A stretch of 64,000 nt of DNA from Isoetes taiwanensis (Eukaryota > Streptophyta > Lycopodiopsida > Isoetales > Isoetaceae): positions 6,743,358 to 6,807,357 of the forward strand of contig JAJEKV010000052.1 of NCBI GenBank assembly GCA_021234155.1, read 5' to 3'. How positions within the stretch are numbered: position 1 is the stretch's first letter; the number at the start of each line of letters is the position of its first letter. This document shows positions 46,528-57,388 of this stretch, one piece after another. Below the pieces are notes generated by a model that ran no database searches, was not told the DNA's origin, and saw only the letters and a program-made list of their open reading frames with translations. The position numbers were made by a program, and so were the translations under genes.

Positions 46528-47221
46528 GTGATTTCGGTTACTCGAAATCATAGCACTGACCAAACCCTAACTCGCTAGTTCGGTAGTTAGGAGAGAGAAT
46601 TAAGCAAGAGTGATTGTTTAAGTCTTTCATGTTTGAATTGGTGCTAGGTTAAGGTAATAGACTGTAATTTCTAAGGAAGTCTAGGCTGCCTGGAGGACCC
46701 AAGTTTCGAGGAGCCATAACTTTTTGTAGGTAGCTCGGATGAAGGCGAAAACGGCTCCAATGGATCGGGCACCTCTCAAATACCCTAGGGGGCACGTCTC
46801 CCGAGGCAAAACGGATAACGGGCCGCCGAAAAACAAAAAGGGGCGCCGAGGTATCCGAGGGCGTTTCTTTTCGAAAATAAAACGCGTATAAACACGTCGG
46901 CGTCTCTGATACTTGGCCGCACAGATTTTTTATACGCGCCTGTTTGAAAATTTTTAAAAAAAAAAATATATTTTTTAAATTTTAATAAAAAGTCAAAAGT
47001 TAAAATTTGAATTTTGAAGTGTCTTTTCGGGCGTGTGTTTCTTTTGAGCGCCTTTTTCCGCCATATAGCCCGGGACCTAAGCTTCGCGATCCGCCATAGC
47101 CGACCTTGACGCCTTCCTTGCACCTGCCCTACACCCCGGTGCCCTCGATTACCCCTTCGCGCCGTCCCGCCTTGCTTGAGCGCCTCCTTTTTCCTTGTCC
47201 CCTGTTTGTTCCCTACCAAGT

Positions 47222-48127
47222 ACGACATGCCGCGCTTCAAGCCGACCAGATCCAAGAAACCAATGTATATCGGTTGTTTCTTCGCCTTAGTCGAAGCATC
47301 CGGGCCGAGGAAGACCCTATAATAGATACCATTCTTAACCTTCTTGTCAAACACTTTGTCGAGGGCCGACGAGTCCCCTACCCTATCTTCCACTTCAACG
47401 AGCGCTTCCTCCTCAAGTTGAATGAAGCCGGTCAGGATTACACTCTCGTGGAGCAGCGGACCATGCTTGGGCTGTGGTTAAGTTTTATCCTCGCCAGACC
47501 GGATGACGACCGGGCAGAGCTTAGTCGGAATGAAGCCCGTGAGGATCATGCATCTTTGCGAGAGTGGAAGACTTACACCGAGATAGCCGGTGCTCCACCG
47601 CATATATAAGAATGGAACGTTTTTATTATTTGGGGAAAGGTCGTATACTTACGTACCGGGAATACTTTAATCTCCCTACCTTCTCTTGGAATGAAGATCT
47701 TAACAGCTTTATCTTTGAGAATGTCCCGCCAAGGTTTAGTCAAGGCCACCCGAACTGCGGGGAGGACATATGAACCGGCCACCGATATCATACCGAGATT
47801 GCCCCTGCATTTGGGCGTTTGGAGAGAGAGGCCAGGGCTGAAGAACGAGAGCGGCTCCTAAAGGAAGGCGAAGACTCCCATGGCCAGCAAAGTGAGCACG
47901 AGCAGGAGGAGCAGCCAGGCCATCAGCAGGAGGAGCAGCGGCAGAATTTTGATGATAGACAGCAGGACCTAGGTGCGGCTCAGAACGTTGTGTCCCAGAC
48001 AAACCCTGTTGACATGGACCCATCGGCAAACCCACAGCAATCGACCGGGCCGGGTAACCGGAGACTGAAAAGGACCAAATCTAGACCGGTTCGGGGTGGG
48101 GTGCACTACAAGACCCGGACCGAATAG
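47222..48127 (+). pseudogene. Accessory ORF 1 of the Ty3 element, frameshifted
   Basis: A frame starting at ATG 47227 (MPRFKPTRSKKPMYIGCFF) shifts after about 20 codons. It continues as RLSRSIRAEEDPIIDTI ... LNEAGQDYTLVEQRTMLGL to a stop at 47607-47609. After further breaks come ERFYYLGKGRILTYREYF and a hydrophilic Glu/Gln-rich linker (47819-48127). The end is the basic RRLKRTKSRPVRGGVHYKTR, then TAG. This TAG directly abuts the ATG of the histone ORF. I recognise no domain in the folded part. If the TAG was once CAG, this region would be the N-terminal part of a fusion with the histone. Confidence 0.5.
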
Positions 48128-48546
48128 ATGCCGCTGACGCCAAAAGAAGACATCGCTCGTAGAAGGGAGTTGATCGTAGAGCGCACAAAGCATCCTTCGA
48201 CAGGAGGTAAATCCATTCCGTCGCTCAAGGCGACCCTTAAGCCACGGAAGCCCCACAGGTTCCGACCTGGCACGGTAGCTCTTCGGGAGATACGCAAGTA
48301 TCAGAAGACTACCGAGCCATTGATCCGCCGGCTTCCTTTCCAAATGGACTGTATGAGATCGCTCAAAAATTCAAGACCGACTTGCGGTTTCAAGCCTTTG
48401 CGGTCCTTGCATTACAAGAGGCTGCCGAGGCGTACCTGATTGAGCTTTTGAGTGACGCCAACTTGTGCGCCATACATGCGAAGAGGGTCACTATTATGCC
48501 CAAGGACCTTCACCGGCATTTAAGGATCCGAGGGGAATTTAGGTGA
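48128..48546 (+). pseudogene. Histone H3-like gene inside the Ty3 retrotransposon (one frameshift)
   Basis: The histone fold is unmistakable: [28 protein letters not shown], then in the next frame [42 protein letters not shown] and a final RIRGEF. The two parts are offset by one missing base within 48344-48354, at the position of the RLVR codons of H3. Total length is about 139 residues, close to 135 for H3. The core is of canonical H3 type: no CENH3-like loop-1 insertion. The tail is rebuilt: about 18 extra residues ([17 protein letters not shown]) precede [12 protein letters not shown]9 is absent, the STGGK with K14 remains, and the K27-S28 segment is missing. It replaces or supplements host H3 only by inference. 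Confidence 0.9.
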
Positions 48547-48720
48547 TGACACAACCGTTTTTTTTTTTTTTTTTTCTCAAAAAAAAAAAAAAAAAATTTG
48601 TAACTTATCCATGTACTAGTCCCATTTTTGGGGTTGTGAATATAAAAACATTTTTTTTTTTGGAAATATAATATTAAGTAAATAAAAATTTTAATAATAA
48701 TTTTGGGAAACGTGCCAAAA
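48547..48720. other. Poly-T / poly-A spacer inside the retrotransposon
   Basis: A T-run of about 19 (48558-48576) and an A-run of about 18 (48580-48597) can pair as a hairpin, followed by AT-rich DNA. It separates the histone gene from the next ORF. Confidence 0.8.
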
Positions 48721-48722
48721 AG

Positions 48723-48729
48723 TATAAAA
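48723..48729 (+). promoter_or_regulatory. Internal TATA box of accessory ORF 2
   Basis: TATAAAA lies in a plant-promoter-like context (GTATAAAACCCC, then C/T-rich leader) 80 bp before the ATG at 48809. It suggests a transcription unit independent of the LTR. Confidence 0.5.
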
Positions 48730-48808
48730 CCCCTTTTTGGCCATTAGGGTTTCATTCTTCCTTCTAGTTCCAGCGCCTTCTTCCCCTTCCTGTGCGCCTT
48801 CACTCCTC

Positions 48809-50200
48809 ATGGCTCGCCCAACCCTTCAGCAGTGGTATGTAGACGGAGAGCATTGGGACCCTGCGGTTCCCTTTGATCTTCTTCACCCCTACCCCGCTCC
48901 CGCCAGGTAGATCTTATCTCCAACATGCAGCCCACCCACATTATTACGCCTTCCTTCGGGGTTCTATGGAGAGGAGATTGTGCCTGCATGCGTTGGTAAT
49001 GATGACGATGAGCAGCTTTACCTCGACTTCCACACCTTACACCAGATGTTAGGGGGTGATGATCATGCCCGTAACGTCATCAAGGGCATCAGACGGCGAG
49101 GGACTGACCTCCCTATTGCCACAATAGATCGGGAAACTTGTTTTGAGGCCCGATTTGCACTGGCCATCATTATGGACCAGTACATAGAGGATGAGGAGAT
49201 CCCTGCCGAGCGTTCTTCTACACCTCTACCTCCTGACCCAGAAGATGACGAAGTCGTTGATGAGCAGGATTTTGTGAGATGGAAGGAGCTTGCCACAGAA
49301 GCTCCTGCCAGCAGGCAGCAGGCCCTAAAACTTGAAGGGTTAAACCTTCTCCCTACAGTACTCCTGAATGATCAAGAGTACCTGATCCTTGACGATATTA
49401 TGTGGGCGTACCATGTTCTTACTGGGGTCCGCCGCAGGAAAGTAGAGGTTCTCTATGATCTTGCGGAATATTGCCAAGATGACTTCATCGACTTCACTAC
49501 TCCAGTGGTGCAACCTACACAGGTAGAGAGCCTATTGGCATATCGGCCCGAGGAACAAGAGCCCGTTGAGACTCTTCTGTCGCTTCGCCAGTACTTGCTA
49601 GCTGAAACCCCCCAGCCTCCGGAAGAGCAATTTGCGGCCCCGACACGGTCTCTCCTTCGAGATCCGCCTCTGCAAATCACTATGGGCGAGGGGGATCAAG
49701 ACGAGGAAGACCTTTGGGACACCAAGGTCAGCCTTAAGGATGAGAGAGAAGAAGAAGACGAAGGGAAGCTCCCCATCGACTTGGAGAAGGAAGCTGAGAC
49801 CTCCACCGACCCTCAAGTTAGGGCAATGGGCAACCATATGGCCCGATTCTTTCTCTCAGCTTTCCGCCAAGGAGAGGTGCTGTTCTTCTCCGAGAATTTA
49901 GGCCCATTTTCTGAAGCTTCTTGGTGGGCGCTCCGAGCCATATCTACTTCAGCGGGCCATAAGAAGATTGATTATCGTGTCACCACTATTACTCTGGTCC
50001 GTAGAGATTTGGCTATAGCAGCGTTGGGAGACGTGGCGGGCTGTACTAGCATGCGCCTCCTTGTCGCGGCACCTTTGGCTACCTGTCTACCACCTGAGGC
50101 AGCAGCTCAAGCCGCCCTCTCTGCTAGTCCCAGCGCCACTTTGATGCGTTATCGTCCACCTCCTCAGCCAATGGATGAAGATGAGGGATTCAGCTCCTAA
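48809..50200 (+). CDS. Accessory ORF 2 of the Ty3 element (about 463 residues, one in-frame TAG)
   Basis: Begins MARPTLQQWYVDGEHWDPAV. After 33 codons an in-frame TAG (48908-48910) interrupts it, and the same frame then stays open to 50200. The region after the TAG has EEIVPACVGNDDDEQLYLDF and EARFALAIIMDQYIEDEE. Acidic, Pro-rich linkers follow, and then a C-terminal half with RFFLSAFRQGEVLFFSENLG and an Ala-rich stretch. I recognise no family, catalytic motif or zinc site. Long, well-kept frames in an element of this age imply selection. The TAG could be a C-to-T change from CAG, or it could lie in a short intron (CCAG/GTAG donor). Confidence 0.6.
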
Positions 50201-50341
50201 ATTATTGTGTTATGAATTTTGCCTTTGAAATCCTTGTTGTTTAAAATATGGTTATTACTCGTGATGTGATTTCTCCTTATTGTATCAAGTCCAATACATA
50301 ATGCCAATACAACTTTTTTTTGAATAAGCCTCTTCCATGAC

Positions 50342-50859
50342 AAGTTATTAAGCCTCCTGGAAATGTTAGTATTATATACTCATTCCGCCCTTTTGCAGAA
50401 GAAACGCTCGCGGAGTACGAAGATAGGATAACATCCCAGATAAGGAGAGATGAACAGGGACCTCCACAACAGGACTATGGGGAACGATACAACGAGTATC
50501 CTGAACGGGCAGTTGACGATGAGATAGCGGAGCTTAGGGTGCCGGAACAACCTTATGATCCTGACAAGGGGATGGAAATAGTTACTCTTCTTCGAGAACG
50601 TGCTTACGATGATCTGAAATGGACTCTTTCCCGTACTTGGGATTATTGGAATATGACCCCACATGAGGCTTTTGAGGATGCTAATGATCATCTCTGGCAA
50701 ATCTTCTACGCACTGCGAAGGCTCTTCAACCTTCTTATTATTAGCCCCACTTGGGATTATCAACCCGTTATTATCCAGGCTTGGGCACGTTACAAGCTCG
50801 TCAGAGCTGTGCGTGAGAGTGTGCGCTATGCCGTCATGTATCCCTACGCAAACCCTTAA
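50342..50859 (+). CDS. Accessory ORF 3 of the Ty3 element
   Basis: Open from about 50342 (no early ATG; first internal ATG at 50572) to TAA at 50857-50859. A TTTTGCAG acceptor near 50398 suggests that it is a 3' exon. Contains ETLAEYEDRITSQIRRDEQG, DDLKWTLSRTWDYWNM and a basic helical end (ARYKLVRAVRESVRYAV). It could be an N-terminal gag extension by splicing, or a separate product. No recognised domain. Confidence 0.5.
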
Positions 50860-51093
50860 GCCGCATTTTCCAGTTTTGTGTGTTCCTATGCTTCACTATG
50901 ACTAGGAAAATGGCCTGTATCAGGCCCATGTATGTATTATATAACTATAAGTCATAATTACTGTCAGTATCAAGCTCTTGGATGTAACCGTTACTTCACT
51001 TGTAATTAAAATTTTTCCGTGGGTTTTTGCGTGTTCACTTTGTTCTCGACACGACTTAAAAATGACCTTGTATGACACTTATTGTCGCTGTAA

Positions 51094-54000
51094 ATGTTCT
51101 TATATCATCTTATGTTTAATATAGACGGGGCACGCAACGCCGCTTGGCAGCCACCCTCAAATGCAAGTCGATTAACACCAGAACAAGAATTGATGCTGAT
51201 GAAAAGACAGTTAGGCGAATTACAGGCCTACGTCTTGCATGCTAACCCACCACAGCATGTACAACAGGATGCACCGGAGTTACCTCCGTTGCCGCCTAGT
51301 CCACCTGCACAGCAGCCGTCCCCACCACGAACCAGTCCTGTACCCGTGCGAAAGAGGTCCCACTCTAAACGCCGACGGAGCTCCTCCAGGGACAATGCCA
51401 CCTCTTCAAAATCTGCCACTTCAGTGTCAACTGAATCATCTGCATCATCTGGCGACCATACGAAACGCCGAGATAAGGAGTACCGCAAGACGGTTGATAC
51501 GGCCATAACTAGCATATGGAAGAATCGCAAGTTGGCCCAGTTTGATGGGAAGTCTAGAGGCGGATTAAATGCCGAATCCTGGTTAGATGAAATGAAGGAG
51601 TTCGGAAGGTCTTATGGCATGGCAGAAAGGGATACCGGAAAGGTTGCCACCACCAACCTTACCGGAGCTGCCCGTATATGGTGGAAGGGCTATGCCCGAG
51701 CCAAACACTTGGACAGGAGCAGATGCAAATTCAGAAAGTTTGCCAAGGCCTTCAAGTCGCATTATGTGCCCCGTGCACACAAATGCCAACAGATCCAAAC
51801 TTTTTACAGGTTGGAGCAGAAAAGTATGTCCGTACAGGCATACACGGATGAGTATATGCGCCTAAGGCTGTATGTACCCGGTATGAATGAGAAAAGAGCA
51901 GTGGAGGGTTATATTGAGGGATTGGCACCCTCGATCAAACGGATGGTTAAAGCCATAGATCCGAAATCAGTTGCAGAGGCCGAGGCTAAAGCGTTGAGCC
52001 TCGAGGAGGACATACCCAGGGCTCAGTATTCGCGCCCTGCTACTTACTCGCAGCCACGGCCATCCACACCGTACAAACCCCGCTCTCCAAGCCCGGGGCC
52101 CTCTCAGCAGAGCACTTACGCTCGCCAGGAGAAGAAAGTCGCTTTTAGCACGCCAGAAAAGCAGAACAATGCTGGCAAGGACGTTCGGAACCTCTTACAG
52201 TCCATTCCTAAAGAGGCCAGAGAACAGCTCCGCCGCGACAAGGCATGCTACAGGTGTATGAGGCCTGGGCACTTCATGCAAAATTGCCCATATGTTACCC
52301 AGACTGCCCAGTTGGCTATGGCCGACCTCGACTGGGATGAGCTTGAGGCAACACTACCGGCAGAGGAGGACGCTCCCGACTACATTCATGGTGCGTCTCA
52401 TATCCTTGCAGCTATAGAAACTGGCAATGCTGAAAGTCAGCCTGCTGTCATTTCTACCATAGGCCAGGTAGACAGTAAGCCTTTCATCATTCTTATGGAC
52501 ACGGGAAGTACCCATAATTTTGCTTCCCCTAGAATGGCCCAGGTCCTACAATTGGAAACCCTAAGGTCACGACCGAGGCCTGTCACTTTAGCCAGTGGTA
52601 AGGTTAGGCATACTCATGGTCGTCGCATCAATCTAAAGATGCAGTTGCCAGGCGCACCAGTTGCTATGGGCGCCGAGCTAATGGATATTGGCAAATATGA
52701 CCTCATTGTTGGGATGGAATTCTTGGCATCTGCAAAAGCCAACATAGACTGCGAGAAGAGAGAAGTTACCTTCAACGCGGCAAATGGAGCCCGCGTAACT
52801 ATAAAAGGTGAACCATTCAACCCTATCATGCAGTCTATGTCCATCCGACAGTTAGATAGAGCTATAAGCAAGCAAAAGCTCCTCTGCCTTATCAGACTTG
52901 CTTCCATTGAGTCAGACCCTAAACAGAAGCAAGTAATTGACACCTTACCGGAGGGGATCGCCTACCTTATCCGACAATTTTGTGATCTCTTCCCAGACGA
53001 AATCCAGAAGCTTCCTCCTTTTAGAGGGGTAGAATGTGAGATAGCTTTAGAGCCAGGTACTAAGCCTACCAGCAAGGCCCCGTACCGTATGAGTCTCCCA
53101 GAGTTGGCAGAGCTTAAAAAGCAACTTCAAGAGCTACTAAACCTAGGTTTTATTCGACCTAGCGTCTCGCCCTTTGGCGCCCCTATTCTTTTTGTAAAGA
53201 AAAAGGACGGCTCCTTGAGAATGTGTATTGATTATCGGCAACTCAACAAGCATACCATCAAGAATCGCTATGCTTTGCCAAGGGCAGATGATCTAATGGA
53301 CCAGTTGCAAGGGGCCAAGTATTTTTCGAAGATTGATCTTCGCTCCGGATATCATCAGATAAGGATTAAAGAGGAGGACATTCATAAATCTGCTTTTTGC
53401 ACTAGATATGGGCATTATGAGTTTACCGTTATGCCTTTCGGATTAACTAATGCCCCCACAACGTTTATGCGGTTAATGAACGATGTTTTCCGACAATACT
53501 TGGATGATTTTGTTGTCATTTTCTTTGACGACATTCTCATCTACAGTAAGACTCTAGAAGAGCATGAGAAACATCTTAAATTGGCCCTACAAAAGTTAAG
53601 ATGTCATCAGCTTTTTGCCAAGTTCTCTAAGTGCAAGTTTGCCACTCCAAAGGTTGACTATTTGGGCCATATCATTTCAAGCAATGGGAATTGCTCTGAG
53701 ATCCAAAGAAAAATAGAGGTAAGGGAATGGCCTATTCGAAAAATGTCTCCGAGGTCCGAAGTTTCTTGGGATTAGCAGGATATTACCGAAAATTTGTAAA
53801 GGATTTTGCAAAGATTGCAGTCCCTCTTACAAATCTTACCAAGCATGAGAAGGTAAAGGATTGGATGGAGCACTGGAAGACTAAGGTTCAGGGAAGTTTC
53901 CAGCAGCTTAAAGATGCCTTAACCTCAGCACCCGTTCTCACGTTGCCCGATCCTGATAAGGATAAACTAGTGGCCACAGATGCCAGTAAAATTGCCACTG

Positions 54001-55853
54001 GTGGGGTTCTAATGCAGGAGGGGAGGGTTATTGCTTATGATTCAAAGAAGATGAATGAGACAGAACAACGATATCCTACCCATGACCAGGAATTGCTGGC
54101 TGTAGTTCGCGCTTTGCGAATATGGAGACACTACCTCCTTGGTAGAAGATTCCAGTTGGACACGGATCACCAAAGTCTCCGATATTTAACCACCCAACCC
54201 AATCTCAACCTCCGGCAGAGGAGATGGATGGAATTTCTTGAGGAATATGATTTTGAGATCATGTATAAGCCTGGGAAGCACAATGTGGTTGCGGATGCAT
54301 TATCACGCCATCCCTTGGTAACCCGGACTCATTGTAATGCAATTTCGACACTCACAAGTGAGTTTGGCAAACAGATAGAACAGACTTTGGCCACGGATCC
54401 TGAGTTCTGTGACATTTGGAGTAGTCTCAATAAGGAGGCACACACAGATAGAGAGCGTGACGCTTTCCGGTCATATAAGAAAGAGGGCAATTTGTTGTAT
54501 CACAAGGACAAGTTGTGTGTACCTCATACTTCCGGGGTGCGTAAGTTAATCCTCCATGACACGCACAACAGCCCTATAGCTGGACATGCGGGTTTTATGA
54601 AGACCTACTTTAAGATCCGCTCCAGTTATTTTTGGCCTTCAATGAAGAAGGACATTGCCAGGTACATCAAGCAGTGTCAAGTATGTCAGCAGACCAAGGC
54701 AGAACAATTAAGGACTCCAGGAGAATTGCAACCTTTGGATGTGCCCAACGCTAAGTGGGAAGTGATAACCATGGATTTCATTGTGGGCCTTCCACGTACT
54801 CTTCGTGGATATGATGCGTTAATGGTAGTGGTCGACAAATTGTCGAAAATGGCTCATTTCTTGCCATGTCGTACCACGGACACCGCCTTTGATACTGCTC
54901 TGCTTTTTGCAAAGGAGATCTTCAGATTGCACGGAATGCCACGGGTAATTGTATCTGACAGGGATCCCAAATTTGTAAGTGCATTTTGGAAAGATTTCTT
55001 CACCACCATCCAGACCAAGCTTGCTATGAGTACCGCATATCATCCTCAGACAGATGGTCAGACAGAGCGTACCAATCGTATCATAGAGGATATGCTACGA
55101 AGTTATGTGTGGAGTAAGCAATCCCAATGGGCTGACTATATTTATCTAGTAGAGTTTGCCTATAACAGTATGAAACAGGAGTCTTCCAGAATGTCTCCTT
55201 TCATGATAAATTATGGTTATCAATGCCTTACTCCTGACACATGGCACAACCCCGTGTCGAAAGTGGAGGTTTCTCAACAACTCCTCCTGGAGATGCAAGC
55301 TTTGGTCGAGGAAGTACGTGGTTACTTGTTAGCTGCACGCAGTCGTCAGAAAAGTGTAGCGGATAAACACAGAACCCCACGAATCTTCCAAATGGGCGAA
55401 TCAGTTTGGCTTAAAATCAAGGTAAAACAAGCCAAGCTTAAAATTGGTAACTGCAAGAAGTTAGCGCCCAGATGGGCAGGACCATTCAAAATCACCGAGC
55501 GTATTGGAGAACAGGCATATCGCTTGGATCTGCCACCCCGTTTGAAGATCCACAAGGTCTTCCACGTAAGTCTTCTGAAACAGCACACCCCTGATCCAGA
55601 GGAGGTTTTGGAAACCCCAACCCTCCTCGAAATGACAGAGGAGCAGCTCGAGATAGTGCCTGAAGCTCTCCTTGACCGGGCTTATAAACAGACTCGGAGG
55701 ACGCAAAAGTTGCAATACCTGGTCAAGTGGAAGCACTTGCCGGTGGAGGATGTGACGTTCCAAGTATTTATACGGTATAAGTATAAATATGTTGACACGT
55801 CACCAAGGATACATACGCCACATGGGGTATGGGAACCTAGGTGGTTCACTTAA
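51094..55853 (+). pseudogene. Ty3/gypsy gag-pol polyprotein with chromodomain, one frameshift
   Basis: The first frame (51094-53775) holds a Pro/Ser-rich start and a gag core ([31 protein letters not shown]). It also has a zinc knuckle [14 protein letters not shown] at about residue 385, the protease [10 protein letters not shown] at about 467 and reverse transcriptase with FFDDILIYS at about 809. A shift near 53729 moves to the second frame (to 55853). This frame has RNase H (LVATDASKIATGG), the integrase His/Cys finger (CQVCQQTK), the DDE residues in ITMDFIVGLP, VSDRDPKFVS and HPQTDGQTERTN, and a chromodomain start (YLVKWKHLPVEDVTF). The 3' LTR begins inside the chromodomain at 55751, so its end is encoded by LTR sequence. 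Reverse transcribes the element RNA and inserts the cDNA. Confidence 0.93.
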
Positions 55854-57383
55854 AAAGGATTAAATTAGCTATGCTAATTTAATTATTGACAATAATAACC
55901 TATAATTAAGGAACTAATATTTAAAAACCATAATTAAGCTAATTATGGTTTGGGAAGGCGCCACGTGGCCACCCTCGATTGGCTAGCATGATAATGCTAA
56001 TTGGGGTCAATAGGGTGGATCACCACCCCCATACCAGCCACAACTCACCTTGAGCAGTGGAGCACCACCCTTGTGACCAGAGCTGAGCGCCACCTTGAGC
56101 AATTGGACGCCACCCTTCTCACACAAGTGGAACACCAAGATCAAGAAGATGGAGATCCCCAATGACAATGGGTCGAGCCGAAACACAGGTGGGTGGCTAG
56201 TGTAGTTGTGAATTCTAGGATAAGCGCCCCTGTTGGGCACCTGTTTGGGTTGTTGGTCTATTCTCTCTGTGTTTACTCGTAGGAACTAACCCTTGATTGT
56301 AAAGGTAGGTTCTCTATATATTTCGATTCTGGTTCTGCTTGTAATGGATGGATTGGTGGTTGTTAGCCTAGTGTTACTCTGGAAATGGGGGATTAAGGGG
56401 GGTAGAGACCTCAGAGGCTATTTATTGTAGTATGCTCCTAGATAGAGCCCTGTATTATCCCGTTAAATGCGGCCTGTGCACAAGAGCCTACCGGGTCATA
56501 GATGCTATGGACTGGCTTAGCACCAGATAAGGAACACAGTGGTGAAGTGGTTGGCGGGGTCCTGCACGAACATAAAAGGCTCCTGGGACTCCTATAGTGA
56601 GCTAGGCCTGATAGCCGGTCACGTAGAGGGCCGGGTATGGGTCTGACACTCCCTGGGTGGGAAGGTGTGATCCGTATGGAGCACCTTGCACTTTGAGTAG
56701 ATTTAGGGCGAGTAAGTCGGGTACGGATGCGGGGGTCGCTGATGCGGCACGTATTCTCTAGCTCGCCCATGGAACCACTGTGATTCTGGAAGGGGACGCT
56801 TCCCTGACCTGCCTCATCGGACGGGACTTCATGAACCCCGGAGTAGGCTTAGCAGGGTGATGCCTCAAGCCTACGTCTCCGGAAGGCTATAGCGACACCA
56901 TAGCGTGAATTGACCCATCTGCAAAGTGTACACAGGAGGGGCGGATGGAGTGGACAACCCTAGCCAATGTTCTATGCCAGCCAACGCCATGTCAAGATTC
57001 GGTCTGCTGATCTCTTGAGGCCTAGCCGTCAGTCGATCCTCACTAGAGTCTGAGCCGGGGTAGAACCATGGGGTTGGGGTGTTTTCTTAGGTTTAGATGC
57101 ATATTCTTTGCCGTTGGTATTTGGATGGATATGCCACCCTTCGTGGTGGTTATTTATATGTGATTTATGCTGTGTGCTAACCCTTGTATTCACGCTTCCG
57201 CGACGTAGGAGCCCCACTGAAGGCGTGGGCCGAATGACCCCTTCGTGTCCTTCTTTCGGGCATCCCATTATAGATGACCCGGAATAGACGGAGGGCCCTG
57301 CTCATGGCGAGTTGGTCGCCATGGGAGGGGAAAGTCCCCGTATGTATACGGCCGGGGGTCGTATATGTTCAGGGAGCGTCACA
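55751..57383 (+). repeat. 3' LTR
   Basis: Begins TGTGACGTTCC directly after GGTGGAGGA, a weak polypurine tract that is also coding. Ends GAGCGTCACA, followed by the ATATC duplication. The last 34 codons of the polyprotein lie in it. Confidence 0.92.
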
Positions 57384-57388
57384 ATATC

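Larger units (their letters stand above)
44894..57383 (+). mobile_element. Complete 12.5-kb Ty3/gypsy chromovirus-type LTR retrotransposon carrying a histone H3 gene
   Basis: The LTRs are about 1.62 and 1.63 kb and begin TGTGACGTTCC; the 3' copy ends CGTCACA. A 5-bp target duplication ATATC lies at 44889-44893 and 57384-57388. The primer-binding site TGGTATCAGAGCC follows the 5' LTR. Then come about 4.4 kb of accessory ORFs (47222-50859), a gag-protease-reverse transcriptase frame (51094-53775) and an RNase H-integrase-chromodomain frame (to 55853). The coding frames carry a few stops and frameshifts, so this copy is probably inactive but fairly young. Confidence 0.92.

Noticed and set aside
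46785-47393. 202-codon minus-strand open frame
   Set aside because: It is antisense to accessory ORF 1 of the retrotransposon, with no motif; probably a shadow frame.
48128-48546. Histone segment as a centromeric CENH3
   Set aside because: The core lacks the loop-1 insertion and divergent alphaN region of CENH3 and follows canonical H3 closely (KTDLRFQ, VTIMPKD). Only the tail is divergent.
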